Source of the DNA: Microbacteriaceae bacterium PS02068
Lineage (GTDB): Bacteria > Actinomycetota > Actinomycetes > Actinomycetales > Microbacteriaceae
Length of the DNA: 53,478 nt
Assembly: GCA_029959325.1 (NCBI GenBank)
Contig: JASCPF010000017.1
Location: 1-53,478, forward strand
Direction: 5' to 3'
Shown: positions 1 to 8,077 of the stretch, one piece after another
Position numbering within the stretch: position 1 is the stretch's first letter
Layout: each line of letters starts with the position of its first letter
The notes under the pieces: model-generated
Databases searched by the model: none
What the model was told of the DNA's origin: nothing
What the model saw: the letters and a program-made list of their open reading frames with translations, nothing else
Position numbers and translations under genes: made by a program

Positions 1-634
1 GCACGGGCCAGCCGCGTGCATGCGCCTGCGCGCCCAGCAGCAGCGCCCCGCCCGCCGCGCTGAGTGCCGGCACCCGCGTGTTCGCGTGCGCCATCGCGCC
101 CCACAGCAGTGCCCGGCCTTCGGGTGTGCGCAGCCCCCGACCCGCCGCAACCTCGAGGGCGCGCAGCCCGAAGCGCGCCGTGACGCGTGGATGCCGGGGC
201 GCCCGCAGCAGCTGATCGCCCGTGAAGTCCGCGACGGCGTCGGCGTGCCGCGCCAGCGGGCGCAGCATCGCGAGCCAGGCTCGCTCGTCCTCGCCGAGCG
301 CCGCGGCGGTGCGCGCGATGTCGCGCCACGCGACCGCCGAGCGCCCCGGCTCGATCGCGTGCGCATAGGAGATCTCGGGGGTGAGCCAGTCCACGGCACC
401 CGTCACCCCGAGCGCCGCGAACACGGGCGACGCGACCGCGCCGGGATGCACTGCCGACCCGAGGTCGTGCCGAAACCCCGGCAGCGTGAGCTCGCCGGTG
501 CGCGCGCCGCCGCCCGGAGCATCGGATGCCTCGAGCACCCGCACCGCGTACCCGAGCCGCGCCAGCACGACGGCGGCGACGAGCCCGTTCGGGCCCGCAC
601 CCACGATCGTCGCGCGACGGCTCATGGGGTCCAT
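1..634 (-). CDS. FAD-dependent oxidoreductase, phytoene-dehydrogenase-like (C-terminus outside window)
   Basis: The reading frame stays open from position 634 down to the window edge, so only about the first 211 residues are visible. The N-terminus is a dinucleotide-binding beta-alpha-beta unit (IVGAGPNGLVAAVVLARLGY, then an acidic strand end and the GG-containing APGGGART). This is the arrangement of phytoene desaturase / amine-oxidase-like FAD enzymes. The substrate cannot be told from this part. Two in-frame ATG codons exist, at 634 and 625; I took the longer, and either is possible. The gene is divergent from glpD with only about 30 bases between the starts, so the promoters must overlap. 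The family is fairly sure; a role in carotenoid metabolism is only a possibility. Confidence 0.75.
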   Translation of the reverse strand, partial: MDPMSRRATIVGAGPNGLVAAVVLARLGYAVRVLEASDAPGGGARTGELTLPGFRHDLGSAVHPGAVASPVFAALGVTGAVDWLTPEISYAHAIEPGRSAVAWRDIARTAAALGEDERAWLAMLRPLARHADAVADFTGDQLLRAPRHPRVTARFGLRALEVAAGRGLRTPEGRALLWGAMAHANTRVPALSAAGGALLLGAQAHARGWPV

Positions 635-665
635 CCTGACGTAGCCTGGACGTGGGGACGATGAC

Positions 666-2417
666 ATGACTGAGACTCGACAAGACGCCACCGCACGCGC
701 CGGCATCCTGCGCGATCGACCGTACGCCGACGTGCTGATCATCGGCGGCGGGATCAACGGCATCGCGACCTTCCGCGACCTCGCGCTGCAGGGCGTCGAC
801 GTCGCTCTCGTCGAGCGCCACGACTACGTGAGCGGCGCCTCCGCGGCATCCAGTCACATGATCCACGGCGGCATCCGCTATCTCGAGAACGGCGAGTTCC
901 GGCTCGTGCATGAGGCCGTCACCGAGCGGAACGCGCTGCTCAAGACCGCGCCCCACTTCGTGCGCCCGCTGCAGACGACGATCCCGATCTACTCGACGTT
1001 CTCGGGCGTGCTGTCGGCGCCGCTGCGGTTCCTGCGGCACGGCTCGGGGCGCTCGCGCGAGCGCGGCGCCGCGCTCATCAAGATCGGCCTCGTCATCTAC
1101 GACTCCTTCTCGCGCGGCGGCGGGCTGCTCGGCACAGGCACCGTGCCGCGCCACGCCTTCCACGGCCGCAAGCGCTCGCTGCAGCAGCTGCCGAGTCTGA
1201 ATCCGCGTGTGAAGTACACCGCGACGTACTGGGATGCCTCGCTGCGCGAGCCCGAGCGCCTTGCCGGCGACGTGCTGCGCGACGGCCTGCGCGACGGCCG
1301 CGCCCCGGGTGATGACCGCAGTGCCGACCGCGCCCGGGCGGCGAACTACACGGCCGCCGTCCGCGCCGACGACGGGCGCATCGTGCTGCAGGACGCGGCG
1401 GGCGAGTTCGCGTTCACGGCATCCGTCATCGTCAATGCCTCTGGGCCGTGGACCGACCTCACGAACCTCGCCCTCGGCGACCCGACGCAGTACATGGGCG
1501 GCACGAAGGGGTCGCACATCGTGCTCGACCACCCCGAGCTGCTCGCCGCGACCGGGGGGCGCGAACTCTTCTTCGAGCACTCCGACGGCCGCATCGTGCT
1601 GATCTACCCGCTGAACGGGCGTGTGCTCGTGGGCACGACCGACCTCGAGCACGACATGCGCGAGCCCGCGGTGTGCACCGAAGAGGAGATCGACTACTTC
1701 TTCGACCTCGTCGGGCACGTGTTCCCGCAGATCCCCGTCGACCGCGCGCAGATCGTCTATCGGTTCGCGGGCGTCCGCCCCCTGCCGGGCCACGGCGACG
1801 CCGCGCCCGGATTCGTCTCGCGCGACTACCGCATCGAGGCGCAGCAGCTGCCGGGCTCGGTCTCGGCGACCGTGCTGAGCCTGGTCGGCGGCAAGTGGAC
1901 CACCTTCCGCGCATCGGCCGCGCACCTGACCGACCGCGTGCTCGAGCAGCTCGCCCGGCCGCGCACGCGCAGCACCAAGGGCGTGCCGATCGGCGGCGGT
2001 GCGGGCTACCCCACGAGCGAGCGCGCGCGACGGCAGTGGCTCGCGCCGTACGCCGACTCGATCGGCCTCGAGCGCGCCTCGCGGCTGCTCGAGCGGTACG
2101 GCACCACCGCGGCATCGGTCATCGCGGCGATCGTCGCCGACCCGGATGACGCGCCGCTGCGGACGCTGCCCGACTACAGCACGGCCGAGCTGCGTCACCT
2201 CGCGGCGACCGAGCAGGTCGTGCACCTCGACGACCTGCTGATGCGGCGCACGTCGATCGCCTTCGTCGGGGCGGCCACTGCCGAGGTCGCCGCGGACGTC
2301 GCGCAGGTCGTGGCGAAGGTGCTCGGGTGGGATGCCTCGGCGATCGCCGCCGAGACCGAACGCGCGCTCGCCAAAGTCCACGCGGCGGGCCCGCGGGCGG
2401 CGTCCGCGATAGCGTGA
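666..2417 (+). CDS. glpD: glycerol-3-phosphate dehydrogenase, FAD-dependent
   Basis: This 583-aa enzyme oxidises sn-glycerol-3-phosphate to dihydroxyacetone phosphate and passes electrons to the quinone pool at the inner face of the membrane. The N-terminal FAD motif [20 protein letters not shown] (about residues 22-41) is followed by the family signature around [27 protein letters not shown] and VGGKWTTFR are typical of the FAD/substrate domain, and a helical C-terminal domain closes the protein. The length is normal for GlpD. The start is the ATG at 666 because an upstream ATG at 661 meets a stop at once, and a GGGGA sequence lies just upstream. glpK follows 97 bases downstream on the same strand, so the pair forms a glycerol catabolic unit. 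No glpF facilitator is in view. Confidence 0.95.
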   Translation: MTETRQDATARAGILRDRPYADVLIIGGGINGIATFRDLALQGVDVALVERHDYVSGASAASSHMIHGGIRYLENGEFRLVHEAVTERNALLKTAPHFVRPLQTTIPIYSTFSGVLSAPLRFLRHGSGRSRERGAALIKIGLVIYDSFSRGGGLLGTGTVPRHAFHGRKRSLQQLPSLNPRVKYTATYWDASLREPERLAGDVLRDGLRDGRAPGDDRSADRARAANYTAAVRADDGRIVLQDAAGEFAFTASVIVNASGPWTDLTNLALGDPTQYMGGTKGSHIVLDHPELLAATGGRELFFEHSDGRIVLIYPLNGRVLVGTTDLEHDMREPAVCTEEEIDYFFDLVGHVFPQIPVDRAQIVYRFAGVRPLPGHGDAAPGFVSRDYRIEAQQLPGSVSATVLSLVGGKWTTFRASAAHLTDRVLEQLARPRTRSTKGVPIGGGAGYPTSERARRQWLAPYADSIGLERASRLLERYGTTAASVIAAIVADPDDAPLRTLPDYSTAELRHLAATEQVVHLDDLLMRRTSIAFVGAATAEVAADVAQVVAKVLGWDASAIAAETERALAKVHAAGPRAASAIA

Positions 2418-2514
2418 GGGTGCCACGCTCGTCGCCGGTGCTGCCGGTGTCGACAGCACGCGCGGGTGCCGGGCCATCCGGACCGCGCCCGCGCCCGCTC
2501 GAAGAGGAGATGAC

Positions 2515-4056
2515 GTGCCGCATCACGTGATGGCGATCGACCAGGGCACCACCTCGACTCGAGCGATCGTGTTCGACGCCGGAGCCCAGATCGTCGCGAC
2601 CGCCCAGCGCGAGCACGAGCAGATCTTCCCGCGTGCCGGGCGCGTCGAGCACGACCCGGTCGAGATCTGGACCAACACGCAGTGGGTCGTCGCGCACGCG
2701 CTCGCCGAGGCGAAGCTCACGGCCGCCGACATCGCCGGTGTCGGGGTGACGAACCAGCGCGAGACCGCGATCGTGTGGGATCGCCGCACCGGACAGCCGA
2801 TCCACAACGCGCTGGTCTGGCAGGACACCCGCACGCAGCCGCGCATCGACCGCCTGATCGCGCAGCATGGTGTGAACGGATTCGCGGAGGTGACCGGCCT
2901 GCCGCTGGCGACGTACTTCTCGGCGTCGAAGATCGCCTGGATCCTCGACAACGTCGACGGCGCCCGCGACGCCGCGGCCGCGGGCGACCTGCTCTTCGGC
3001 ACGCCCGATACGTGGGTCGTCTGGAACCTCACCGGAGGGCCGAGCGGTGGCATCCACATCACGGACGTCACGAACGCGTCGCGGACGCTGCTCATGGACC
3101 TGCGGACCCTCGACTGGTCGGACGACCTGCTCGAGGTGTGGGGCATCCCGCGCGCGATGCTGCCCGAGATCCGCTCGTCGTCCGAGGTCTTCGGCGAGGT
3201 GCGCGAGCCGTCCGAACTCGCCGGAGCGCCGATCGCCGGGATCCTCGGCGACCAGCAGGCCGCGACGTTCGGGCAGACCGCGTTCGAGGCGGGGGAGTCG
3301 AAGAACACCTACGGCACCGGCAACTTCCTGCTGGTCGGCACCGGCACCGAGATCGTGCGATCGAAGGCCGGGCTCATCTCGACCGTCGCGTACCGGCTCG
3401 GCGACGAGCCCGCCCACTACGCGCTCGAGGGTTCGATCGCGGTCACGGGGTCGCTCATCCAGTGGCTGCGCGACAACCTCGGCATCATCCGCTCGTCGGA
3501 AGAGGTCGAAGAGCTCGCCTCGTCGGTCGACGACAACGGCGGCGCGTACTTCGTGCCCGCGTTCTCGGGTCTGTTCGCGCCGTATTGGCGGCCGGATGCC
3601 CGCGGCGCGCTCGTCGGGCTCACGCGCTACGTGACGAAGGCCCACATCGCGCGCGCGGCGCTCGAGGCGACCGCGTTCCAGACGCGCGACGTGATCGAGG
3701 CCGTCGTCGCCGACGCGAAGCGCCCGCTCACCGAGCTGCGCGTCGACGGCGGCATGACGCGCGACGCGCTGCTCATGCAGTTCCAGGCCGACATCCTCGG
3801 CATCCCGGTCGTGCGCCCGAAGATCGTCGAGACGACGGCGCTCGGCGTGGCCTACGCCGCGGGGCTCGCCGTGGGCGTGTGGTCGTCGCTCGACGAACTG
3901 CGCGCGCACTGGCAGGAAGATGTGCGATTCGAGCCGCAGATGGATGCCGACGAGCGCGGCCGTCGCTATCGCCAGTGGAAGAAGGCCGTCGGCAAGTCGA
4001 TCGACTGGGTCGACGACGACGCCCGCATCCTGATGCACACGGAAGATCCCGCCTGA
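2515..4056 (+). CDS. glpK: glycerol kinase
   Basis: This 513-aa protein phosphorylates glycerol with ATP to give glycerol-3-phosphate, the substrate of the preceding glpD. The FGGY-kinase N-terminus [16 protein letters not shown], the GVTNQRET motif, the substrate-contacting region around VWQDTRT and the C-terminal [19 protein letters not shown] are all present, and the length is standard. The start is GTG at 2515: AGGAG lies at 2505-2509, five bases upstream. The ATG at 2510 is in another frame, and an in-frame ATG at 2530 would remove residues usually present in the family. The gene ends just before a cluster of intergenic repeats that separates it from the displaced fpg tail. Confidence 0.96.
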   Translation: MPHHVMAIDQGTTSTRAIVFDAGAQIVATAQREHEQIFPRAGRVEHDPVEIWTNTQWVVAHALAEAKLTAADIAGVGVTNQRETAIVWDRRTGQPIHNALVWQDTRTQPRIDRLIAQHGVNGFAEVTGLPLATYFSASKIAWILDNVDGARDAAAAGDLLFGTPDTWVVWNLTGGPSGGIHITDVTNASRTLLMDLRTLDWSDDLLEVWGIPRAMLPEIRSSSEVFGEVREPSELAGAPIAGILGDQQAATFGQTAFEAGESKNTYGTGNFLLVGTGTEIVRSKAGLISTVAYRLGDEPAHYALEGSIAVTGSLIQWLRDNLGIIRSSEEVEELASSVDDNGGAYFVPAFSGLFAPYWRPDARGALVGLTRYVTKAHIARAALEATAFQTRDVIEAVVADAKRPLTELRVDGGMTRDALLMQFQADILGIPVVRPKIVETTALGVAYAAGLAVGVWSSLDELRAHWQEDVRFEPQMDADERGRRYRQWKKAVGKSIDWVDDDARILMHTEDPA

Positions 4057-4060
4057 CCCC

Positions 4061-4149
4061 GGTCGTTGAGCGAGCGCGGCGAGTCGAAGCGGGCGGACCA
4101 CCGCGACGGCCCGCTCCCGGTCGTTGAGCGAGCGCAGCGAGTCGAAGCG
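4061..4149. repeat. two copies of the 'gttgagcgagcgcagcgagtcgaa' intergenic repeat
   Basis: Nearly identical 30-base units lie at about 4061-4090 and 4119-4149, with a core reading ggtcgttgagcgagcgc followed by a gcgagtcgaagcg half. The same unit occurs inverted at 38773-38870. It is a dispersed, non-coding intergenic repeat. I know similar units from other Actinobacteria, where they are often mis-translated as LSERSESKR-type peptides. It lies between the stop of glpK and the left end of the island. Confidence 0.8.
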
Positions 4150-4152
4150 GGC

Positions 4153-4200
4153 TACTTCAGCAGCCGCGACAGCCGCCGGTCGGCGAGCAGCTTGCCTCCG
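4153..4200. other. left attachment-like repeat (displaced fpg 3' end)
   Basis: These bases match 8079-8126 with differences only at 4166 (g for t) and 4197 (t for c). Read on the minus strand they encode the glycosylase C-terminus GGKLLADRRLSRLLK followed by a stop. The sequence upstream of that peptide is unrelated to the glycosylase, so this is a tail without a body, as expected for the original gene end pushed aside by an insertion. Confidence 0.8.
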
Positions 4201-4303
4201 AAACCGGCGAGACATACGGTGCCCTTCTCCGCGGCGAGGCAGCCCAAGCCGCCCTTGGGGTTGAGGGCTTCGGGCCAAGCGAGTTCTGGCCGGAGATTCG
4301 CTG

Positions 4304-4456
4304 ATGGAGAATCCGCAGGTGGGCGATCTTGTGAGGAGCGGCAACGGGGCCGTGGCCTGGCGAGTCGTAAACGTCGGAGTAGTCGCGGTGACACTCTCGT
4401 CTTCAGAGTCCGCAATGTTCCGCTACGAGCTTGCGGCAAACCTCAGTCCGTACTGA
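4304..4456 (+). CDS. small hypothetical protein (50 aa)
   Basis: An ATG at 4304 is preceded by GGAGA at 4292-4296, at good spacing, and opens a 50-codon frame ending in TGA at 4454-4456. The peptide begins MENPQVGDLVRSGNGAVAWR and continues with alternating valines and polar residues, ending LAANLSPY. It looks like a small beta-barrel-type fold with a VGDLVR...WRV pattern, seen in many short uncharacterised actinobacterial proteins. I do not recognise a function. It is the first gene inside the left end of the island and runs towards the convergent gene at 4536-5045. The good ribosome site and plausible composition make it more credible than a chance frame, but it is short. Confidence 0.5.
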   Translation: MENPQVGDLVRSGNGAVAWRVVNVGVVAVTLSSSESAMFRYELAANLSPY

Positions 4457-4522
4457 GTGTAAGCGTCTACGAGACACTGAGGGTTGCAAGTGCTCAAATC
4501 GTTCGACCCTCGCGCCCTCAGT
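4442..4522. terminator. candidate bidirectional terminator / nested inverted repeats
   Basis: CTCAGT-ccgt-ACTGAG (4442-4457) spans the stop of the small gene. A second pair, ACTGAGGG (4476-4483) with CCCTCAGT (4515-4522), follows. The four CTCAGT/ACTGAG half-sites lie between two convergent genes, so termination is a reasonable guess. No run of T is present. Confidence 0.3.
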
Positions 4523-4535
4523 CGCGCAGATGCGC

Positions 4536-5045
4536 TCAGGAAGCCTCTGCGGGTGTCTCAGGGATCGCGAGTTCGATCGCGTGCGAATTGTAATCACCGC
4601 GAGCCGCGCGCAGCTTCGCGTTCTTCAACTCGTTGACGAGTTTCATCGCGTCTGCGGTCTTGCCCTTCTTCACTTCTAACAACCATTGAGCGCGCGTCTC
4701 GCCTCCGGGCGCGTCGAGCACGTCGATCAGTAGCCACCCGGCAGCGTTGGTCTGCTTCTTGGCGAATGCTCCGATGACCATCCCGAGCGGGCCGAGCAAC
4801 ACCCCGCCAGCGACAATGCGCGTTGCGGTCATTCGCTTCTCCGGGATGACCGCGCTGTACTCGACATCACCGAGGTCAGCAACGCCCACAAGGTCGCCTT
4901 GGTACTTGACAGTGCCTTCCTTGAGATCGACCTTGAACTGGTTTGGAGCTAGCCCAGTCGAGTTGATGGTGAGAAGGTTGATTCCCGCTTGCGCGCGTCG
5001 CTCGCCGTGAACACCCTCGCTATTGATCCACTCTTTGAAGCCCAT
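4536..5045 (-). CDS. hypothetical protein with internal hydrophobic segment (169 aa)
   Basis: An ATG at 5045 opens a 169-codon frame starting MGFKEWINSEGVHGERRAQA. The middle is rich in beta-type residues (VKYQGDLVGVADLGDVEYSA). A glycine-rich hydrophobic stretch, AGGVLLGPLGMVIGAFAKK, lies near residues 78-96, followed by GWLLIDVLD and a Lys/Ala-rich helical end. The order (beta sheet, small hydrophobic hairpin, beta, helix) recalls PH-like domains of small bacterial proteins found in phage and island DNA, but I cannot assign a family. It lies inside the island, convergent with the small gene and divergent from the regulator fragment and PIN gene. Codon use is less G+C-biased than the backbone genes. 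Confidence 0.6.
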   Translation of the reverse strand: MGFKEWINSEGVHGERRAQAGINLLTINSTGLAPNQFKVDLKEGTVKYQGDLVGVADLGDVEYSAVIPEKRMTATRIVAGGVLLGPLGMVIGAFAKKQTNAAGWLLIDVLDAPGGETRAQWLLEVKKGKTADAMKLVNELKNAKLRAARGDYNSHAIELAIPETPAEAS

Positions 5046-5069
5046 GCGCTCATGCTACTTACACTCTGA

Positions 5070-5204
5070 GGGCGGATATATCCAAGATACTTGGAGAAAG
5101 TTGAGCGCGGTGAGCGCAACATCAGCGTGGACAGCATTCACCAGATAGCGGGCGCGTCGGCTGTGGCGCCCGCCGTCTTGCTCCCGAATCACCCGATAGC
5201 GTGA
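5070..5204 (+). pseudogene. C-terminal fragment of an XRE-type HTH regulator
   Basis: The forward frame from 5070 (after a TGA at 5067-5069) to the TGA at 5202-5204 reads YLEKVERGERNISVDSIHQI and then AGASAVAPAVLL. This is the end of helix 3 and helix 4 of the XRE/cro HTH_3 domain (the usual form is YLSKIERGERNIS...L..IA). The first helices and any start codon are missing, and no ribosome site precedes it. I read it as the remnant of a small regulator that once sat directly upstream of the PIN-like gene, where such regulators commonly control toxin or nuclease genes. Confidence 0.6.
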
Positions 5205-5228
5205 AGGCATGAGGCAGGGACTGGCACG

Positions 5229-6728
5229 TTGAGAAGCGCGTTTCGTGGGTACTATCGGCCAACAGATGCTGAACTCAAGGACATCTGGGACGACGGGCTT
5301 CTTGTCCTTGACACCAATGCTCTCCTAAATCTGTTCCGCTACTCCGCCAACGCACGAGAGGACTTCTTTCTCGCCCTGAATGCGAAGAAGGAGGGCCTTT
5401 GGATCCCCTACCAGGTTGGCTACGAGTTTCATCGGCGTCGCATCGAGATTGTGAACGCGCAGTCGAAGGCGTTTGGGGAAATCAGATCCGCTCTGCAGAA
5501 AGCTCGGGGCCAGGTCGATCAGGCCTTCAACTTGTACAAGCGGCATCCGTCGTTGGACATCTCACCGCTGCGAGACGAGTTCGGTGAGGCCATTTCAGCG
5601 CTGGACAACAAGCTGAGCGAAGCCAGCGACACGCACCTGGACGAGATGATCGGGAACGCCACATACGATGCCATCCTGACGCAGATATCTGACCTCTATG
5701 AAGGGCATGTGGGAGCTCAATTCACACCGGCCGAGTTGACGGCAATCTACGAGGAGGGCGCGAAGAGGTACGAGGCGAAGGTGCCTCCCGGTTACGAGGA
5801 CATCAAAAAGGGCGAGCCAGACCGATACGGCGACCTGGTACTTTGGAAAGAGTTGCTTCGCTACGGCGCCGATACGAAAGCACCTGCGATCTTCGTGACT
5901 GATGATCAGAAGGAAGACTGGTGGTACACGGTCGACTCGCAACGCCACGGCGCACGCCCAGAACTGGTCGATGAATACTTTGTCGCTTCAGGCAAGCGCA
6001 TCCACTTCATGACCTCGGACCTCTTTCTGAGATTCGCAAAGACGAAGCTAGATGAAATTCGTACCGAATCGGTTGACGAGGCTGAGAGATTGAGCCGCGA
6101 CTCAGCGCATAGTTACGCGAGAGTCGCCACCGAACGAACCGCTCGGGAGATGGAGTTCCAGGCCGCGCTCCGCCGTGGAGCGTGGCGAGAGCTGGTAGAT
6201 GATAGGAGGCTTGGTACCGCTCGCTTCAAAGAAGAGAGGTCTCGACTGCTAGCGGTTGACCCTGCATATGGGGCGGCTCGGGAAAACTACGCAAGAATGC
6301 AGCTTCTGCGCGAGCGAGCGGACGAGGATCTGACGACTCTGATCCGGTCCAACGCGTCAGATCTGGAGAATCCTGAAGTGGCACGCCGCGTCCGAGACGC
6401 ACATCAGGCGTTGCGAGTCTCCGACGCTGAACTTGAGTCCGCGCGGGCAGCGGTCAACAATGCCATCCACGACTTCGACCTCGGGCGTTTCGAACGCAAC
6501 GGCATTGCGCATGCGCAACTCAGCCGACTTCGGCGCCCGGAATCCATAGGCGACATCGTCGATGAGGCGCTCGGTATGCCGCCCCTCGACCTTGGCGACT
6601 ATGACCGCGACCACGAAGCTGAGGCCGAGCGTAACCTCGAGCGGTGGATTCTTCGAAACGAGTTCGAAGAACGACTTCGCGAGCATGAAGACGGTCAGGA
6701 CGCCGCTGACCGGTCCCAGGATGACTAG
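5229..6728 (+). CDS. PIN-like domain (DUF4935/PIN_8-type) protein, putative RNase
   Basis: This 499-aa protein has a PIN-type N-terminal half. LLVLDTNALLNLFRYS (about residues 25-40) carries the first catalytic aspartate. WIPYQVGYEFHRRR carries the conserved glutamate region. DRYGDLVLWKELL and IFVTDDQKEDWW supply the later acidic residues. This order matches the PIN_8/DUF4935 family as I know it, predicted metal-dependent RNases. Residues after about 270 are strongly charged and helical, probably coiled coil, and the C-terminus is very acidic. The start is TTG at 5229, because AGGGA at 5216-5220 lies eight bases upstream and no in-frame ATG fits. It is the largest gene of the island and the best candidate for its cargo function, possibly phage defence. 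RNase activity follows from the family; the defence role is inference. Confidence 0.75.
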   Translation: MRSAFRGYYRPTDAELKDIWDDGLLVLDTNALLNLFRYSANAREDFFLALNAKKEGLWIPYQVGYEFHRRRIEIVNAQSKAFGEIRSALQKARGQVDQAFNLYKRHPSLDISPLRDEFGEAISALDNKLSEASDTHLDEMIGNATYDAILTQISDLYEGHVGAQFTPAELTAIYEEGAKRYEAKVPPGYEDIKKGEPDRYGDLVLWKELLRYGADTKAPAIFVTDDQKEDWWYTVDSQRHGARPELVDEYFVASGKRIHFMTSDLFLRFAKTKLDEIRTESVDEAERLSRDSAHSYARVATERTAREMEFQAALRRGAWRELVDDRRLGTARFKEERSRLLAVDPAYGAARENYARMQLLRERADEDLTTLIRSNASDLENPEVARRVRDAHQALRVSDAELESARAAVNNAIHDFDLGRFERNGIAHAQLSRLRRPESIGDIVDEALGMPPLDLGDYDRDHEAEAERNLERWILRNEFEERLREHEDGQDAADRSQDD

Positions 6729-6824
6729 CTCAATCTGATTGGCTCGCGGCGGCCTGTGGGTCGCGCGTTCTCTGCGAGGCTCAGCGGCATGGCGCGTGCG
6801 GACCGCCGATCACGCGGGTCTGCT

Positions 6825-7449
6825 TCAGGCTCGTGTGGCTATTGCCGCGTCCCGCGCTTCGCGCTGGAGGATCCGGTTGACTGTCTGCGGAGTCGATTCC
6901 GGCGCGCCCTGCGCGGTGGGTACCTGGTCCGCCGTGAGGTTCTTCGCGATCCGGTAGGAGGTCACGCCCTCGCCGTGCTCGCGAACGATCCGCGCAACGA
7001 TGTCATCGGGGGCCGTGCGAGGTCGACCGATCGCTTTCTTGTCGGGATTTGGGCGAGCGTGAACGACTGTTCCCACTGGGCAACCGAGATCAGAACGTTG
7101 AGCACCAGTTCGCCGTTCGCCGATGTCATGTCGATGTTGGGAGGATCACGACACCCCAGCCCTCGTTGCGCGAGGTCTCGAGGATGTTGCCGAAGTCAAC
7201 GGTGGAACGTGACAGCCTGTCGAGCTTGGCAAAGACAAGGGCATCCGCGACGCCCTCGCGCACCGTGCCGAGCACTAGCGCGCCCTTCTCGCGCTTGTCG
7301 AGGTTGATCCCTCCGCTCACCTTCTCCTCGAAGTAGGCGATGACCTCCCATCCGTAGCACTCGGAGGCACGGCCAATCGAGGCACGTTGTGCTTCGATCC
7401 CGTATTCCTAATCGGTTGCGCTGATTCGGAGGTATCCGATCACTTCCAC
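6825..7449 (-). pseudogene. degraded serine recombinase (resolvase/invertase type)
   Basis: A GTG at 7449, preceded by GGAGG, opens VEVIGYLRISATD, with the YLRIS catalytic-serine motif, then hits a TAG at 7408-7410. The same frame continues EYGIEAQRASIGRASECYGW, then a run to DALVFAKLDRLSRSTVDFG, the classical resolvase core, and shifts frame near 7140. The next frame gives NIDMTSANGELVLNVLISVA followed by QWEQ. A further shift and small deletion lead to ANPDKKAIGRPRT-like residues and the C-terminal helix-turn-helix, ending at 6825. At least one nonsense codon and two frameshifts make it non-functional. It is the only recombinase trace in the island. Resolvase-type enzymes do not usually target gene ends, so it need not be the integrase. 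Confidence 0.82.
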
Positions 7450-7475
7450 GATGCAACCTCCGGCATGATTGGCCC

Positions 7476-7976
7476 GTGGGCAACTTCGATAGGGATCGTG
7501 CGCTGGTGCTTGAGATCGCCAAGCGAATCAAAAGGGAACTGCACACCGGTCGCGTAGGAGTCCAGGTTCGCGACGGCCCCCGCGGTCAGTACCCCGTCGC
7601 AGTGGTCGAGGCGTTTGCTGACATCGGAGACCCGACCGCTCCGACTCAGTGTTTAGAGGCCTGGCAGGTGGATGGGTTCTGGTACACCGAGGTCTTGTTC
7701 TACGACCCTAACGGCGAGTACTTGCCCTATAACCAGGCGCGCGGAAGCATCGGGTGGCACAAAGGCCCAACCGAAGCCGCCGCGATCGCTACGATCCTGG
7801 TGCGGCAGTCCCGAGATTGGACCGCTGACTGGCGTACACGTGTTGGCAACGACGGCAGCATCGACGGGGATGCTCGCGCGCAGATTCGAGCGCGTTTGAT
7901 TGCTCGCGAGTCTGAACTAAACGACGCTGCGACCCGACTTCAGGCGACACGCGAGGCAGAGCAAGGATTGGCATAG
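7476..7976 (+). CDS. hypothetical protein (166 aa)
   Basis: A GTG at 7476 opens a 166-codon frame beginning MGNFDRDRALVLEIAKRIKR. The first 60% looks like a compact alpha/beta domain with aromatic residues (GFWYTEVLFYDPNGEYLPYN). The end is a charged helix (RARLIARESELNDAATRLQA) that could form a coiled coil. I recognise no family. It is divergent from the recombinase remnant and is the last gene before the right end of the island, about 100 bases from the repeat. Composition is lower in G+C than the backbone. It seems coding because the frame is long for this composition and free of the arginine-rich look of shadow frames. Confidence 0.55.
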   Translation: MGNFDRDRALVLEIAKRIKRELHTGRVGVQVRDGPRGQYPVAVVEAFADIGDPTAPTQCLEAWQVDGFWYTEVLFYDPNGEYLPYNQARGSIGWHKGPTEAAAIATILVRQSRDWTADWRTRVGNDGSIDGDARAQIRARLIARESELNDAATRLQATREAEQGLA

Positions 7977-8077
7977 GGGACCGCTCAGCAGATGCGCGGT
8001 CGACCGCTGGTATGCGGTGAAACGACTTCAAGCGGAACGAGATCAGACGCACGAGTATCGCGGCATGATCTTGTGTA

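Noticed and set aside
20..664. A forward frame at the window start
   Set aside because: It is the shadow of the minus-strand FAD oxidoreductase, which has a clear dinucleotide-binding motif and runs off the window edge.
2119..4344. A 741-codon frame on the minus strand opposite glpD and glpK
   Set aside because: Arg/Asp-rich shadow of glpK with no recognisable motif; both forward genes are complete and clear.
4153..4439. The minus-strand frame ending in GGKLLADRRLSRLLK as a 95-aa gene
   Set aside because: Only its last 15 residues are meaningful, as the displaced glycosylase tail; the rest is antisense to the 50-aa gene and has no motif.
6756..7307. A forward frame over the recombinase region
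   Set aside because: The minus strand carries recognisable, though broken, resolvase motifs; the forward frame has none.
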